Shown: positions 21,201 to 32,656 of the stretch, piece by piece
Layout of the letters: every line of letters starts with the position of its first letter
How positions within the stretch are numbered: the stretch's first letter is position 1
Source of the DNA: Echria macrotheca
Lineage: Eukaryota > Ascomycota > Sordariomycetes > Sordariales > Schizotheciaceae
NCBI GenBank assembly: GCA_030411725.1
Contig: MU839839.1
Span: 1,240,001 to 1,304,000 of the forward strand
Direction of reading: 5' to 3'
Length of the DNA stretch: 64,000 nt
Made by a program: the position numbers and the translations under genes
Notes under the pieces: model-generated
The model's database searches: none
Seen by the model: only the letters and a program-made list of their open reading frames with translations
Told to the model about the DNA's origin: nothing

Positions 21201-22073
21201 TGAATCAGGCTCACGTTTGAAGAGAGTTGTTATCACGGACATGCCTTATCTTCGCTGTACATCATTTCCATATCGATTTGCAAGCTGATGAGCAGCCATT
21301 TCATATGAGATTCAAATATTGAGATTTCACAAGCAATACTGAACCTACCATTACCACCCAGAACAAATAAAGCTGTTGTCAGCTGAGACCTGGTTGTGCT
21401 GTGGGAATGAAGAAACGGCGCCCATGCCAAAACGAAAAAAAGAAAAAAGTTGTGATACTGGAATCATGAGGACTTGAGTTTGTTTGAAAACTGCTAGACA
21501 GAACCTGTGAATATGCCAGCAGGTACAATGGACCGGAAATTCAACTGGGACCGAGAACGACCAGCTATCTATTATTCCGTAGAAAAAGAAGACAAGGTAC
21601 CTAGGCAAGTAAACTATGGCGAGCTTGCACGTATATTTGGGTATGAAGCCCTATAGGCTTTCATCAACTTCAATGCCAAGTGTCTACCGTTCCGGTGGCC
21701 GGCACTCCGATCCAGATCCAGCAGAGTCATTCTGAAGATCCGATTTATAGCAAAAGCCGGCAATATAAGTGGGCATGGGTACGCAACGGCAGATAAAACC
21801 CGGCGGACGAACCAGGTCTTTTCCGCTGAGGTTACCAAATCGGCCACTGGTACGATATCTCATGTCCCGATTATGCATACTTGACGGAGACCGTGTCTGG
21901 TGCGGCCTTATATACCCGAAGGCAACGCTCCCCATGCCGAATCACAACATCCCCGAAACACCAAGACGATTTGTGCACAAGGGGAACCCCCTATCTACAG
22001 TCACCACTTTCTGGAAATAATTTCCAGTCGCATTCACCCCGTAGTCCACCCATTACGAGTAGCGGGAGACAAC
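21201..22073. other. Intergenic
   Basis: Spacer between the WW-protein gene and the rhodanese-like gene. The reading frame of the latter stays open back to 21900 without strong coding signs, so its 5' end could be longer than annotated. AGGTACCT, a short palindrome seen elsewhere in the window, occurs near 21595. Confidence 0.5.
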
Positions 22074-22629
22074 ATGGGTATTCACGTCCACGAAAACTGC
22101 CTCCATATGGCCAGACGAGAGGACGGCACGCCGTGGTGGACTGCCTTCCCGGAGCCCAAGTCCGATCCCAACCGGATCGAGCCGGCCGAGGTGCTCAACC
22201 TGTTGGAACGACATCAGAACCAAGAGGGCATATCACCCCGTGACTTCCTGCTGGTCGACGCCCGGCGGACCGACTGCAAAGGCGGTACCGTCAGCTCCTC
22301 CCTCAACATGCCCGCACACAGCTTCTACCCGACACGGCAGACCGTCTACGAACTCTGCAAGCAAGCGGGGATCAAGAGAATCATCTTTTATTGCGGTAAG
22401 CCTGTCTCGGGTCTGCTGTGCATAATCTATCGACTCATAACGTCCATCAGGCCAGTCAAACGGTCGCGGCCCGCGGTGCGCGGCCTGGATGCAGGACTAT
22501 ATCGATGATGTTGGCGGCGAAATCCAGTCGCAGGTCATGACGGGCGGTATACGCGGATGGGTAGCGACATATGGTCGTCGGATGGTGGATAGCTATGACG
22601 CAAAGGCCTGGGAGGAAGATACGACATAG
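22074..22629 (+). CDS. Rhodanese-fold CX5R protein (Acr2/Cdc25-like arsenate reductase or phosphatase)
   Basis: Two exons (22074-22395, 22451-22629) give 166 residues, the normal size for single-domain members. The rhodanese fold is indicated by FLLVDARRTDCKGG (CH2A-like start) and the active-site loop C-G-Q-S-N-G-R (C107 to R113). The codon for the Gly after the catalytic Cys is split by the intron. A CX5R loop is the signature of Cdc25 phosphatases and of the yeast arsenate reductase Acr2, rather than of sulphurtransferases with a six-residue loop. Arsenate reduction or phosphatase activity are both possible. No Acr3-type arsenite pump is next to it. The start is uncertain: a second Met (MARREDGTPWW) 11 codons later fits the family N-terminus well. 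Confidence 0.85.
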
Positions 22630-22823
22630 CGCCGTGATTCCCGGGTATCAATTCTGTTTTCTTTTTTTCTTCGCGGATAATCCCGCTGTCCCGGTGTGCC
22701 CAAAGTCGTCGCTTCATATTTTATATGGGATCGAACGCCGTTGTCCGCAAAACACCAGTCCTGTAACCTCCATGACCCGTAGCGTGAAAGAGAACGAGAG
22801 ACACCACAACGGTATGACCCCGA

Positions 22824-23270
22824 TCATCCCCGCCGATCATCCCCGCCAATCCTCTCGAGGGCTTCCAACATAACGACCGAGTTTCCGCGAATGACCTAAA
22901 AATACGGAATTAGCATTCTACCAGCAAAGTTGGCGATGATCGGTCCACATACCACCATGCCGAGTTTCACCTTCTCCCCACCGGCCTTCTCCTCTACAGC
23001 GTCATCAAGAACGACATTCAGAAAGACCTATTTCCGTCAACATCGGCCATCGTATAGTATTGGAGGGGTCAAGAGACTGACATCGTAGCCACGGAGGACG
23101 CCGATAACGTTGCGGCTACCGTTTAGTTGGACAAACAACCGCTTGTCGAGGTACTGTAGACGATAGTTAGGCTCGCGCTCAAACAGGATACGGAACAGAA
23201 TGCAATGTGATATCAAGCAGTAAAAACAGGAAGTACCGACCTTTTTGAGCTCTGGTTGCGCGGGCGCCAT
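22824..23270 (-). CDS. smG: Small nuclear ribonucleoprotein SmG
   Basis: Four small exons on the minus strand (23270-23241, 23153-23082, 23027-22953, 22895-22824) give an 82-residue Sm protein. Spliced, it reads MAPAQPELKK, then YLDKRLFVQLNGSRNVIGVL (Sm1 motif), GYDVFLNVVLDD, and the Sm2 signature LGMVVIRGNSVVMLEALE. SmG is one of seven subunits of the Sm ring that assembles on U1, U2, U4 and U5 snRNAs, so it acts in the spliceosome. The order of residues and the size are diagnostic for SmG rather than an LSm paralogue, although Lsm7 is the nearest alternative. Three introns in 250 coding bases hide the gene from simple frame inspection. It shares a promoter with the Ntr2-like gene. Confidence 0.93.
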
Positions 23271-23527
23271 CGTGATGGTTGTCCACGAAGTTGGGGTTGA
23301 CTTGCGATGCAGCACAAGCGCGGTCGCGACAGTAGAGTTGCCGCGAAATTTCAGTGGGGGAACTCTGCGGCGGTGGCGTCACGTGTGGAGCACTGTCGAT
23401 AAGATAAGCCTGTTCCTGCAGGGAAGCTCGGGAATTTTGGCGACAGCGGGACATCGACAACCAAACCTTCAAACTCTCAACTCCCAAAGCTGCGCCGTAT
23501 CGGGCCACGGCGGTTCTATTTGCGGCC
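23271..23527. promoter_or_regulatory. Bidirectional promoter, SmG / Ntr2-like
   Basis: Only 257 bp separate two divergent start codons of spliceosome-related genes, so the promoters must overlap. It contains a GTGGCGTCACGTG segment (near 23373-23385), which resembles a CRE/E-box-like site. No TATA box is evident. Confidence 0.6.
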
Positions 23528-25177
23528 ATGGCATCTTTTGCATCAAAACGCAAGGCCCGCGTCATCCAAACGCTCGACGACGAGGATGCCGACGCGGGCC
23601 CCACGCTGATCGGAGGCGACGAGAACAAAAAAGATGGTGAGTCGTCCTCAAGCTTGCGCCTAGCGGCTGCGCATATGGCCTTTGTTGCTGATACAACCGC
23701 CGCTCCCAAGAACATCCAAGCTGATGCGCCGCCGATAGTCACAGTCCCTGTCAAGTTCAGTCGAAGTAAACCGGCGAAGTCGTCGTCCCTGCGGAAAAGC
23801 ATCAACTTCAACGACGAGGACGACAACCAGGGCGGGGATGGAGGTGCGCTGTTGGGCAAGGAAACGAGTGGGACTTCGGGCGGTGATGGCGACGAGGAAG
23901 CTCCGAGCGCGCCGATCGTGATCCGGCCAGCGCTCAGCCGGTCGAGTTCAACGAGGCAAAAAAAGCGGCAATCGGGCTCATCACGCCTTTCATTCGGGCC
24001 GGGGGACATAGGCAACGATGGGGATGATGAAAAGACAGAGGTTGTCACGCCAAGGAAATCATTGGGTCACAGGGCGCTCCAGAACAACACGTTGCGGAAA
24101 TCAACCTCTCTCCAGAACCTCACGAACCTCCCTACCCGATTCGCCGGTTTTGGAAACGAGGATGACCGGCCACGATACAGCAAGGAGTACCTCGAAGAGC
24201 TGCAGAGTTCTACGCCCAACACACCGCGGAACGCGTCCTCCCTGCAAATCGAAGATGACAGCGATGCCATGGAACTCGACCCCTCGGAGCTGGACGGGGC
24301 CCTGGTTGTGCAGTCGCAAGATCTACAAGCCCGATCCTCCCAAGCCTTGGTCGGACCAGGATCCACCTCCGCCGCCCACATCCTGACAGAGGCAGAGATC
24401 CGTGAGCGGAAAGAGCGAAGAGCAAGGCTAGCGAAAGAATCCGAGTTCATCTCCCTGTCCGGATCCGACGAGGACGAAAGCTCCAGCCGCGTAACCCTAC
24501 AGTTCAAAAAGAAAAAGACAGAATCCCGGCTGATAGCCGAAGACGAGGACCTCGGCGAAGGCTACGACGAATTCGTCACAGACGGCGGCCTAGCCCTAGG
24601 CCGCAAAGCCGAGCGCGACGCAGAACGGCGCCACAGGCAGGAAATGGCCGACCTGATCAAAGCAGCCGAGGACGGCTCCGACGCCGAGAGCGACGACAGC
24701 GAAGCCGAGCGCCGCGCCGCGTACGAGGCCGCCCAGCGCCGCGCGGGAATGGACGGGCTCCGTCGACCGGACGCCGACGACGCGGACATGGAGGACGGCG
24801 GGGCCAGCGTGATCCCCCGCATGAAGCCTCTGCCTGATATGCACGAGGTCCTGCAGCGCATGCGCACTCTGGTCCAGGGGCTGGATGACGAAGTTGCCAG
24901 GAAGAGGGCGCATATCGCCGATCTGGAGAAGGAGAGGGGTGATATCGCCGCGCGGGAGAAGGAGGTCCAGGAGATTCTTAACCAGGCGGGCGCCAAGTAT
25001 CAGGCTCTTGTTGGCGCGGGGAGTGCTGCGGCGGATGTGGTGACCAAGTTGGTTTCGCAGTCGCCTTTGCGTCCGTTACCGCCGGGGATTATGGGCGAGA
25101 TGCCCGTCGAGAGGGGGCTGGAGAGTTTCGGGACGACGCCGACGAAGCGGTCTGATTGGGATGAGGAGATGACCTGA
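23528..25177 (+). CDS. Ntr2-like spliceosome disassembly factor (nineteen complex-related protein 2)
   Basis: An intronless 549-residue, strongly hydrophilic protein. The N-terminus ASFASKRKARVIQ, the segment RPRYSKEYLEELQSSTPNTP (about 218-237), the acidic PSELDGALVV, EIRERKERRARLAKESEFISL and EDLGEGYDEFV match the fungal NTR2 family (Pfam NTR2). Ntr2 works with Ntr1/Spp382 to recruit the helicase Prp43 and release the lariat intron from the spliceosome. The C-terminal part is charged and probably coiled-coil (DEVARKRAHIADLEKERGDI). Divergence from SmG over a short promoter supports a splicing role. The family assignment is from remembered conserved blocks, not from a search. Confidence 0.85.
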   Translation: MASFASKRKARVIQTLDDEDADAGPTLIGGDENKKDGESSSSLRLAAAHMAFVADTTAAPKNIQADAPPIVTVPVKFSRSKPAKSSSLRKSINFNDEDDNQGGDGGALLGKETSGTSGGDGDEEAPSAPIVIRPALSRSSSTRQKKRQSGSSRLSFGPGDIGNDGDDEKTEVVTPRKSLGHRALQNNTLRKSTSLQNLTNLPTRFAGFGNEDDRPRYSKEYLEELQSSTPNTPRNASSLQIEDDSDAMELDPSELDGALVVQSQDLQARSSQALVGPGSTSAAHILTEAEIRERKERRARLAKESEFISLSGSDEDESSSRVTLQFKKKKTESRLIAEDEDLGEGYDEFVTDGGLALGRKAERDAERRHRQEMADLIKAAEDGSDAESDDSEAERRAAYEAAQRRAGMDGLRRPDADDADMEDGGASVIPRMKPLPDMHEVLQRMRTLVQGLDDEVARKRAHIADLEKERGDIAAREKEVQEILNQAGAKYQALVGAGSAAADVVTKLVSQSPLRPLPPGIMGEMPVERGLESFGTTPTKRSDWDEEMT

Positions 25178-25505
25178 CACTATTCTGACGACCTCGGTCG
25201 GTGTGTTTGGAGATACAGAATTGTAATGATACCCCCTCCTGAATACATCACCCGGCGAATCCATTCTCGCGAAGCCTTGTACTTGATCGATTGAGTATGG
25301 ACAGTAGATAAAAAATGACTCTCATTATCGAGAGAGACGAATAACTACCTCATTGTAGGACCCTTGCTATGCCGACGCCATTAAGCAATACAAAAACCCT
25401 TGGTATGGTTACAATACAGCCGACACCAAAAGCTTCCCCATCTCCTTTCCTATTCATTCTCCCGTCTATTCTTCCCATTGCTGTCCTACACACTTGTCTC
25501 GATAC
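25178..25505. other. Short convergent intergenic
   Basis: The 3' flanks of the Ntr2-like and Vps3844-like genes. Nothing else is seen. Confidence 0.6.
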
Positions 25506-26797
25506 TCACTTGGTCCTGCTCACACCCGCCCCAATAACGCCAGGCAACTGCTCCTCGCCGACACTGTAGAGCAGGCCAATCGAAAAGATAATCGCGCCGA
25601 CAATGGTGATCGTAAACCCGGTAATCAACCAAAACGGCACGCTAATGTCCTGCTTCTGACACATGTTGCCGCCCCAGTGGATCGTCCGATCCCCCTTGGA
25701 CTTGGTATCCTTGGTGGCGCCGCACAGGCAGCTGAAGCAGGCCGTCGAGTCGCCGTCGAGGTACCGATTCTTGCACTCGCCGTGGCCCGTGCAGTTGCCC
25801 GTCTGCGACATGCACCGGTCGAACGAGGCGAAGCACTGCGGAATCGCCTTGGGCTTCTTGGTGCTCTGGCGCGAGGGGATCGATGCGCCACCCAGGGGGG
25901 AGCGGGTGGGTGCGGTGACCGTGCCGTCTGTGATTACCGTCTCTGCGTCCGAGGAGCGGCGGTAGAGCTGGGCTTGGGTTTTGGCGGAGGAGCCGGCGGC
26001 CGCGGAGCTCCAGTGGTCGAGCTTGGAGGTGCGGCTGGATTCGGGCATTAGGAGGATGGTGACCTCGACGTCGCGGGAGGTGACGAATCTTTCGAGTTGC
26101 GGTAGGCTGTCGACGAGCTGTCGGAGGGTCTCCGGTGACTGTTTGTGTGGTTAGCTTCCCATATTGAGCAGTGAGATGGACGTATGGTACGCACCTTTGC
26201 GGTGTCGTACTTGACAACGGACGACGGCCCGGTCCAGCACTCGCGGTTGAAGGGGTTGATGGCGGCGTCAAGACTGCATTGCGACCGGGAGCTGATGCCC
26301 ATATTCCGGAAGAGTGTCATGAGACGATTATTCGCGGTTGCGGATGGGGGGTCGGCGACGGCAAAGGCCGCCTTGTGGCCTGCTCGGGAGAGTACATCCT
26401 TCACTTCTGATACCGTCGACTCGCTGAGCCCTTCGAGGATCACAACCAGCTGGGCCGGGGAAGATTCGGCTTGCGTGAACAGAGGAGCCGGGCTCTTGCC
26501 AAACGTCGCTATGTATTCGACGGTCGTCTCGGTGTCGATCGAGTTCGGGATATCGCGCAGGTCGCTTCCATACCGTGACCTTGATGTCTGCTCAAGGTTA
26601 GCAGGTTTATCTAGTATTCAATGGGTTGCTGGACATGCTCTTTGCAGTAGGATATGACGGGCGACTTCTCTGGGGAGGGTGGGTTGTGAGGATGTTGGGA
26701 GCGACGAGGACTGGAGGATGACGACGTCGGCGCTCTGCTGTCTCGCCTCGACGGCCAGCCCGGACAGGGCGGCAATGGTGAACGGGAGGAACTTCAT
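25506..26797 (-). CDS. Vps3844-type (DUF3844) type I membrane protein, with a GC-AG intron
   Basis: Three exons on the minus strand (26797-26639, 26587-26195, 26138-25506) give 394 residues. It has a signal peptide (MKFLPFTIAALSGLAVEA), a lumenal domain and a Cys-rich EGF-like block (CFASFDRCMSQTGNC, GHGEC, CFSCLCG, HWGGNMCQ). A single membrane helix (VPFWLITGFTITIVGAIIF) precedes a short tail. This is the layout of the fungal DUF3844 family, linked by name to vacuolar sorting. The function is not established. Intron 1 must start with GC: the only phase-compatible join is LLQR to TSRSRYGSD, with donor gcatgt, a gctaac branch site and acceptor cag. The start used is the Met of the signal peptide; another Met lies five codons upstream. 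It is divergent from the conserved membrane protein at 27.3 kb. Confidence 0.88.
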
Positions 26798-27272
26798 CTC
26801 GAACAACAGCACAATGGCCGGACCGGTCCCGCCACGAGTTGTTGCGGTTGGCTAGATGATGGAACCTTTGCTTCGGTCAGCGTTCGTCGACGAAGCTGCG
26901 CAACCTGCATCCACAACCTCGCCAAGTGGTCTGGGCGTTGCACCTGCCGAGAGACGGGCACAGTGCGCTCCCTCCCGCGCGCCGACCGCACTGTGCCCCT
27001 CCAAACCGTGGAACCTGGAAGTTAGCATGTGTTGCGGCGAAATCGGGCTGGCCGTCGTTTGCCGTTGTCACTTTGGTCGTTTTATTTAGATCGGTATTCC
27101 ACAACAGTCCGATTCCGCGCCGCCGACTCTCGCGTCTTCGGCCTCACTACCCGTTTCTAGAGTCCGGGCTCCGACGACTACTGCACCGAGTCGACGCCGT
27201 TCTTTGCTGCAGGCCGCCGACTGGCGTGCCCCTTGCAACCAGCGCCCGGCGCAGACGGCCGCCGTCGCCACC
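26798..27272. promoter_or_regulatory. Divergent promoter region
   Basis: This stretch lies between the Vps3844-like gene (minus) and the conserved membrane protein gene (plus). The short frames are unconvincing and no TATA box is seen. Confidence 0.5.
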
Positions 27273-28621
27273 ATGCCGCCATCCGTACTGCGGCAATTGA
27301 AGCAGATCTTGCAGTCGTCGAGGATACGGGCGAGGATACCAAAAGGAACCACCACTGTCCAGACGGGCAGCCAGACGGTGGTGCTTCACAGGGTCCGGTT
27401 CGACGGCAAACGGAAGATCTGGGGCACGACTTCGTACGGGAACTAACCCCTTGAGTATTTTATAATGGTTATGCTGATGCGTGGGCACAGGCGCGTAGTC
27501 CTATGTGGTTTCGTTCTTATGATGGCGGTGGACACCCTCCAGGTCTCGCCAGACGACGTCTTCATCCCGTTTCCGCCTGCGAGACCGCTCGAAAAGCAAG
27601 CCTACTCCGGAGAGAGTCCCGAATGGCAGACCTTCATCCGTATTGCGAAAAGCAAGGAATGGAATGACAGGATCAGAAGTGAGAACGCAGGCTCATCGGT
27701 TGACGCATTTGGGCGACTGCTAATCCAGTGCTCTAGACCACGTTTGCGAGTTTGTGGAGACACAAGTCAAGAGGTCCCGAGCTGTAATGGCCAAGATCGG
27801 TGCTAAACCTGGGTCTGATATCAAGACGCTGCGGGCCTGGCTTGATTTCGACTACCCATATTATGCGCCTCAAGAATTCGAGATCTCTGGGTAAGTAGCT
27901 TGGTTGTTGATATTTATGGTCTGCTAAACTGACGCCGCCCAGGCTCCGATTTACGCCTGAAGCGATAGAGTGGACCAACCGACCGATCGAATCGAAATCC
28001 GTCAGACTCCTGGAACGAATTCTGTGGCCGAGGCCAGCGACGATTTCTGTTTGGGCGCTCGGCATGGCTGTGGCCAGACAGAAGATGTCGGACGTTGCCA
28101 AGTACTTTGGCTTTGAGGTCAAAGACGCTCCTTCAGGTCCCGGGCTTAACAGGTCCGCGCTGCCGGAGGCGCGGTACTCCATGATGCGAAAAGCTATACA
28201 ACAGATGAAGGAGCAGGCTACTAGGCGGCCCGACGAGGTTAGCGATCCGGGCTCCATGGCGCTTGATACGCCGTCGGGCCAGAAACCATCGGGATCCGCG
28301 GGGAAAGTACCAAGAGGCGCCGAGGAGGAGCAATCAACCAGCCAGACGGTCTCTAGAAGCTCCCAGGTGCCGCCAACCACTCGTCTCACGCCATGGCAGG
28401 TTTTTGCCAAGAAATACGCCGAGAACTGGAAGCCTATCTGGCCGAATCCCCCCCGGGGTTGCATAGCCGTGTCGGGGCTGATAGAGCTCGAGGGGGAACG
28501 GGGATGGCTTACTCTGGACGTGTTTGGGTGGTACAACCCAAAAACCGAGGCTTTGGATGTCGGCACCATGTGGATTAGGGTGCGAAGAGTGCAGAGCAGA
28601 TCACAGACACCGCTCCGATAG
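27273..28621 (+). CDS. Conserved fungal single-pass membrane protein, function unknown
   Basis: Four exons (27273-27433, 27491-27678, 27737-27890, 27943-28621) give 393 residues. The first exon starts MPPSVLRQLKQILQSSRI and is basic. Splicing over 27434-27490 removes an in-frame TAA and joins it to a membrane segment (RVVLCGFVLMMAVDTL, about 54-70). The rest is soluble: SPEWQTFIRIAKSKEW, then a Ser/Thr/Pro-rich linker (about 255-310). A C-terminal block follows, NWKPIWPNPPRGCIAVSGL through VRRVQ. I recall proteins of this layout (MPPS.LRQL start, PEW..F..IA, PPRG....GL.E) as a multi-member unnamed fungal family, which supports the four-exon model. A mitochondrial or ER location is possible from the basic N-terminus. 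No catalytic motif is visible. Confidence 0.75.
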
Positions 28622-30830
28622 CATTCTCCGCACTCTTCTTCATAAGCCACCTGCACATTAGGTAGGGAACAGCGAATATGGTTTAGTCGGCTATTGTACA
28701 GGATTTGTTTTGTTCTGTCATGACGGGCGCGCGTGTTGTCACCACGGGCGGCGCTACTTAGACCGTTTTTGACTCATTTCAAGGTAGCCTGGGAGCGGGA
28801 TTAGGGTTTATGTTTAGAATAGGCAGGTCAAGCCAGGCTGGAGCAAATTGATTTACTTGATGGCCTTTTGGTGGTCATGACAACAAGATCCAAGCTCTTG
28901 GGGATGTGAGGGTGCGAGTTTGGGTCCGCAGTCTCCACCGGTTTTCTCCGTTGGCAGGAATTGTGGATACAATCGTACGTTAACTTACTACAGTGTGGTG
29001 ATGCCTTGGCGAGGTGTGTTTTGGTGGTCCTCCCGGGTTGTTTATTTGGGCGGGATAGGGGTCATGTTGTTTCAGCGTGGATCCGGACTAGCGGTTTGAA
29101 CAACACTCCTCCCAAGGGTCCTCCTAAGGGACAGAACTCAGTCCCAACATGCAGCATTCGGCATCTACCAGTGTCCATTCGTCCATTCCAATATACCGCG
29201 CTGCTCGCTGGGATCAGAGAGCAAGTTTGGGCCTGTGGAGCTGCCCGGATGAAACATGCGCGTGGAGTTGTTTCAGTGATTGCGTTCGGCATATCTGGCA
29301 TATCTGGACTTCAAGGCGGACGAAGGGCTGTGTTGACTGTGGTTTCGTATGATTTGATGGGGGAGGAGTGAGTATTTCATGGACTCAGGAAACTGGTTCT
29401 GTCCGTCGACGGCAGCAGCTGACTTTCCTGTTCATCTCATTTTCTTGACATCAGTCCGATCTCAGGATGCCGGGTCATCTCATGAAGGCGGCCATCTCAT
29501 TAGAAGCCAGAAAGATCAGAGCAAAGATTTCTCTGTTGATACGGGAGTTTATCTGCGAAAAGGAACCCGGATGGAAGAAGGATAAGAGAGGACGTCGTGT
29601 CCTCATCATGACTCAACCACGCGTCGCAGTAGGCGAGATATTGTTTCCTTTGGCATGGACTAATGCAGGATCCGACCGGTCGTATGCCGGTGGCGACGGG
29701 ACCACACGCCGATCTACGCACGGGACCGAGGATCATCTGGGGACATGGATATGCTTGTTTGTTTCCCGTCGACGCCGTCCCCCGGGCCGAGCACTGGTCT
29801 CTCGGTTCGGCGGCTTGGGGTTTGGGATTAGCTGTAACGCGAGTTTATATGAATATCATGCCTGATAGACAGGTATTCAAGTGAGCTTCATTGAAGTGCA
29901 GTGGAAGTCCAGCTTCATCCACTAATGTGGCTGATGAGATGGGGAGTGGGGTTTCCACCCGGTGATGGCTGCACAACAAACACGCTGCTGCACCTTTGCG
30001 CCTGGACAGAACATGCAATATGATGGAACTCTCCATTATTCTCGATATATTCTCATCTGGAGGATCTACAACACTAAATTGATCTTCCACTTAATATTTC
30101 AAGAACACATCCTCAAGTCCACGTCCCATCCTCAACACCGCCTCCATCTCCGGGCTTCACCGAGCTGGCTCGGTTTCTCCAACAGCGTCCATCCCTTCCC
30201 CGGGCCTTCGTCTGATCTTTCCTTCGCTGTCTACCTTACCACACATAATCCATACCCATCTCCATGTGGCCACACACCAACAAAAGCTCCCGTCCCATCT
30301 TTCTGCTGCACGCCCTTTGCCTTTTGACCGCAGCACTCTTGGCAAAGTCAAGCTGACCCGTCAATGCCATTGCCACAGACACTTGTGCAGGCCAGCCAAG
30401 TCATGCCAGCGTCAGGTTGTTTCGTCTGTTTTGTACTTTTTTTCGTTCCTGCGTCTGGCCGCGTCTGGTCTGATCTGGTCTCTTTTTGTCCTGGTTGCCG
30501 CCTCGCCGCTTTTCGGTCCTGACATGGGCTATCGGGTTTGTTATCTTGGGGGCGTGCCCCCTTTTTTTTTCTTGCTTAAACTTTTAGACACTCCTTTTTT
30601 CTTACCTCTATTTTCTTTGTATTCTTACATTTTTCCTCCTCCTCCTATTCTCGTCTTGTGGAACTGGTAAAAGGCCTGTGGCTGTGATACATGTCGTTGA
30701 CGATTTGTATGATGGAGCACAAGTGAACACATAGTCACTGAACGTACCTTACTTTTTTGTGTATATATATATATCACTTTTCAACGACACCTCCCGCGGC
30801 CGGTCCCGAGACGGAAACGAATATATCAAG
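28622..30830. other. Gene-poor intergenic region upstream of the MFS gene
   Basis: 2.2 kb without a convincing gene. The frames at 28961-29371 and 29467-29865 have no motifs or splice support. The last 300 bp are polypyrimidine-rich (30551-30660), typical of fungal promoters, and lead to a TA-dinucleotide run before the transporter gene. Confidence 0.5.
30762..30774 (+). promoter_or_regulatory. TATA-like (TA)n element of the MFS gene
   Basis: Six TA dinucleotides 57 bp upstream of the ATG, after a polypyrimidine tract. Position and composition suit a core promoter. Confidence 0.45.
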
Positions 30831-32656
30831 ATGGAAAATCGAACCAGCCCGCCAAATACAGAGAGCACGCCGGCCGTTCCGGACGCATCCCTCCCCAACC
30901 CTCTCTCAAGAGACGCCGAGCCGTCAGAGCCCGGAAACTACCGACCACGCCTCTCGTCCTTTATTCGATCGAAGCAGGAGAACCCGGTGGATGAGAAAGG
31001 GATATCGGGGGAATCTGACACGGATACGGAGCGCGCCGAGGTAGCAACACCAGACGAGAAGACGCCTGCCGAACAACCGTACCATGTTTTTTCGCGGCGC
31101 AAGAAGTGGGAGCTCGTGCTCATCGTGTCGCTGGCCGGCCTGTTCTCACCGCTGTCGAGTAACATTTACTTTCCCGCCCTGGGTGCGATTGCCAAGGTAT
31201 TTTACCCCCGTTTCTTTCTTTCTTCAGCTGTTCATGTCTAATGAGGATGATGTACCTAGGCAACAAGCACCAGTATAGCGCTTGTGTCTCTCACGGTAAC
31301 GGTATACATGGCCGTCCAGGGCCTGGCACCGTCGTTCTGGGGCCCGATAAGTGATACACGTGGACGACGGGTGACGTTCATCGGGACGCTGTCGGTCTAC
31401 CTGGTGGCCAACATCGGGCTGGCCTGCAGCCGCGACTTTGCGACGCTCATGGTGTTTCGGGCCATCCAAGCGGCCGGGAGTGCGGCGACCATATCGGTTG
31501 GAGCCGGGGTGATCGGGGATATCACCACGGCCAAGGAACGGGGCGGGTTCATGGGGAGTTTTGGTGGCAGTACGTCCCCCTTTTTTTCTTTCCTAGGAAC
31601 TTTCTGGTACTAACACGAAATAAAGTCCGCATGCTAGGCCAATCCATCGGCCCGGTCATCGGCGGCATCATCACCGAGTACTTTGGCTTCCACGCCATCT
31701 TCTGGTTCCTCTTCATCCTCGGCTCCATCTGTTTGCTATCCATCCTCCTCTTCCTCCCCGAGACCCTCCGCCGCATCGCCGGCAACGGAACCATCCCTCT
31801 TACCGGAATCAACCGCCCTTTTATCAGCGGCGCCCTCTCCCACCACTGGCACGCCCCTCGCGGCAGTCCGCCCCTCCCACCGCCCAAGATAACCGCCAAG
31901 ACGATCCTCGCCCCCCTCCGCTTCCTCGGCGAGAAAGACGTCCTCGCGACTCTCAGCTTCGGCGCCGCAGTCTACACAATCTGGAGCATGGTCACCTCCT
32001 CGACGACCGCGCTCTTCCAGCCCCGCTTCGGGCTCACAGACCTCCAAACCGGCCTCATTTTTCTCCCCAACGGCCTCGCCTGCGTTCTCGGAAGTATAAT
32101 CACAGGCCGCATCCTCGACCGCGACTACAAACTCATGGAAGCCCGTTTCGTTTCATCTCACCAAAACACTCCGGAAACACCACCAGACCACCACAACAAG
32201 AACCAACTCCCCGTCACCCGCGCCCGTCTCCGGTCCGCATGGTACCTCGTGATAATATTCATATCCGCAGTAGCGGGGTATGGCTTCGCAATCGACAGTC
32301 CGCACTTCGCGCCGCTCCCGGAAGACAACGAAAAAAGGGGGATGGTCGTCCCGCTGATGCTGCAGTTCGCCATCGCCTTCACCGCCACGGCCGTGTTCAC
32401 GCAGAACTCGGCCTTGATGGTGGATCTGTACCCCGGCGCGGGCGCGAGCGCGACGGCGGTGAATAATTTGGTGCGGTGTTCGGTCGGCGCGGTGGGCGTT
32501 GCGGTGGTGCAGTTTGGGATTGATGGGGTTGGCGCGGGGATTACGTTTCTGCTGTGTGCGCTTGTGGTGGTGGGGATGGTGCCTTTGTTGGTTTTGGTTT
32601 GGGTTTATGGGGAGGCGTGGAGGAGGAGGCGGTTGGAGAGGGAGGAGAAGGTGTGA
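30831..32656 (+). CDS. MFS multidrug transporter, DHA1 (12 TM) type
   Basis: Three exons (30831-31196, 31260-31569, 31626-32656) give 568 residues. An N-terminal hydrophilic tail of about 90 residues precedes the first helix (ELVLIVSLAGLFSPLSSNIY). The family motif A is seen as GPISDTRGRR between TM2 and TM3, and motif C-like glycine spacing occurs in GQSIGPVIGG. A central loop rich in Pro separates the two six-helix halves. The TSIALVSLTVTVYMAVQGLAPSFWG region is characteristic of DHA1 drug:H+ antiporters of the Qdr/Flr group. The expected role is proton-driven export of small molecules at the plasma membrane. A CYP51 gene, the azole target, lies about 2.6 kb beyond its 3' end, but a functional link is not shown. 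Confidence 0.9.

Noticed and set aside
27273..27446. Separate 57-residue basic protein gene
   Set aside because: The frame joins perfectly, over a 57 bp GT-AG intron, to the membrane-protein exon that follows. The combined layout matches a conserved fungal family, so it is treated as exon 1.
29467..29865. 132-codon plus-strand frame
   Set aside because: No recognisable domain and no splice or promoter support. It lies in a 2.2 kb gene-poor region.
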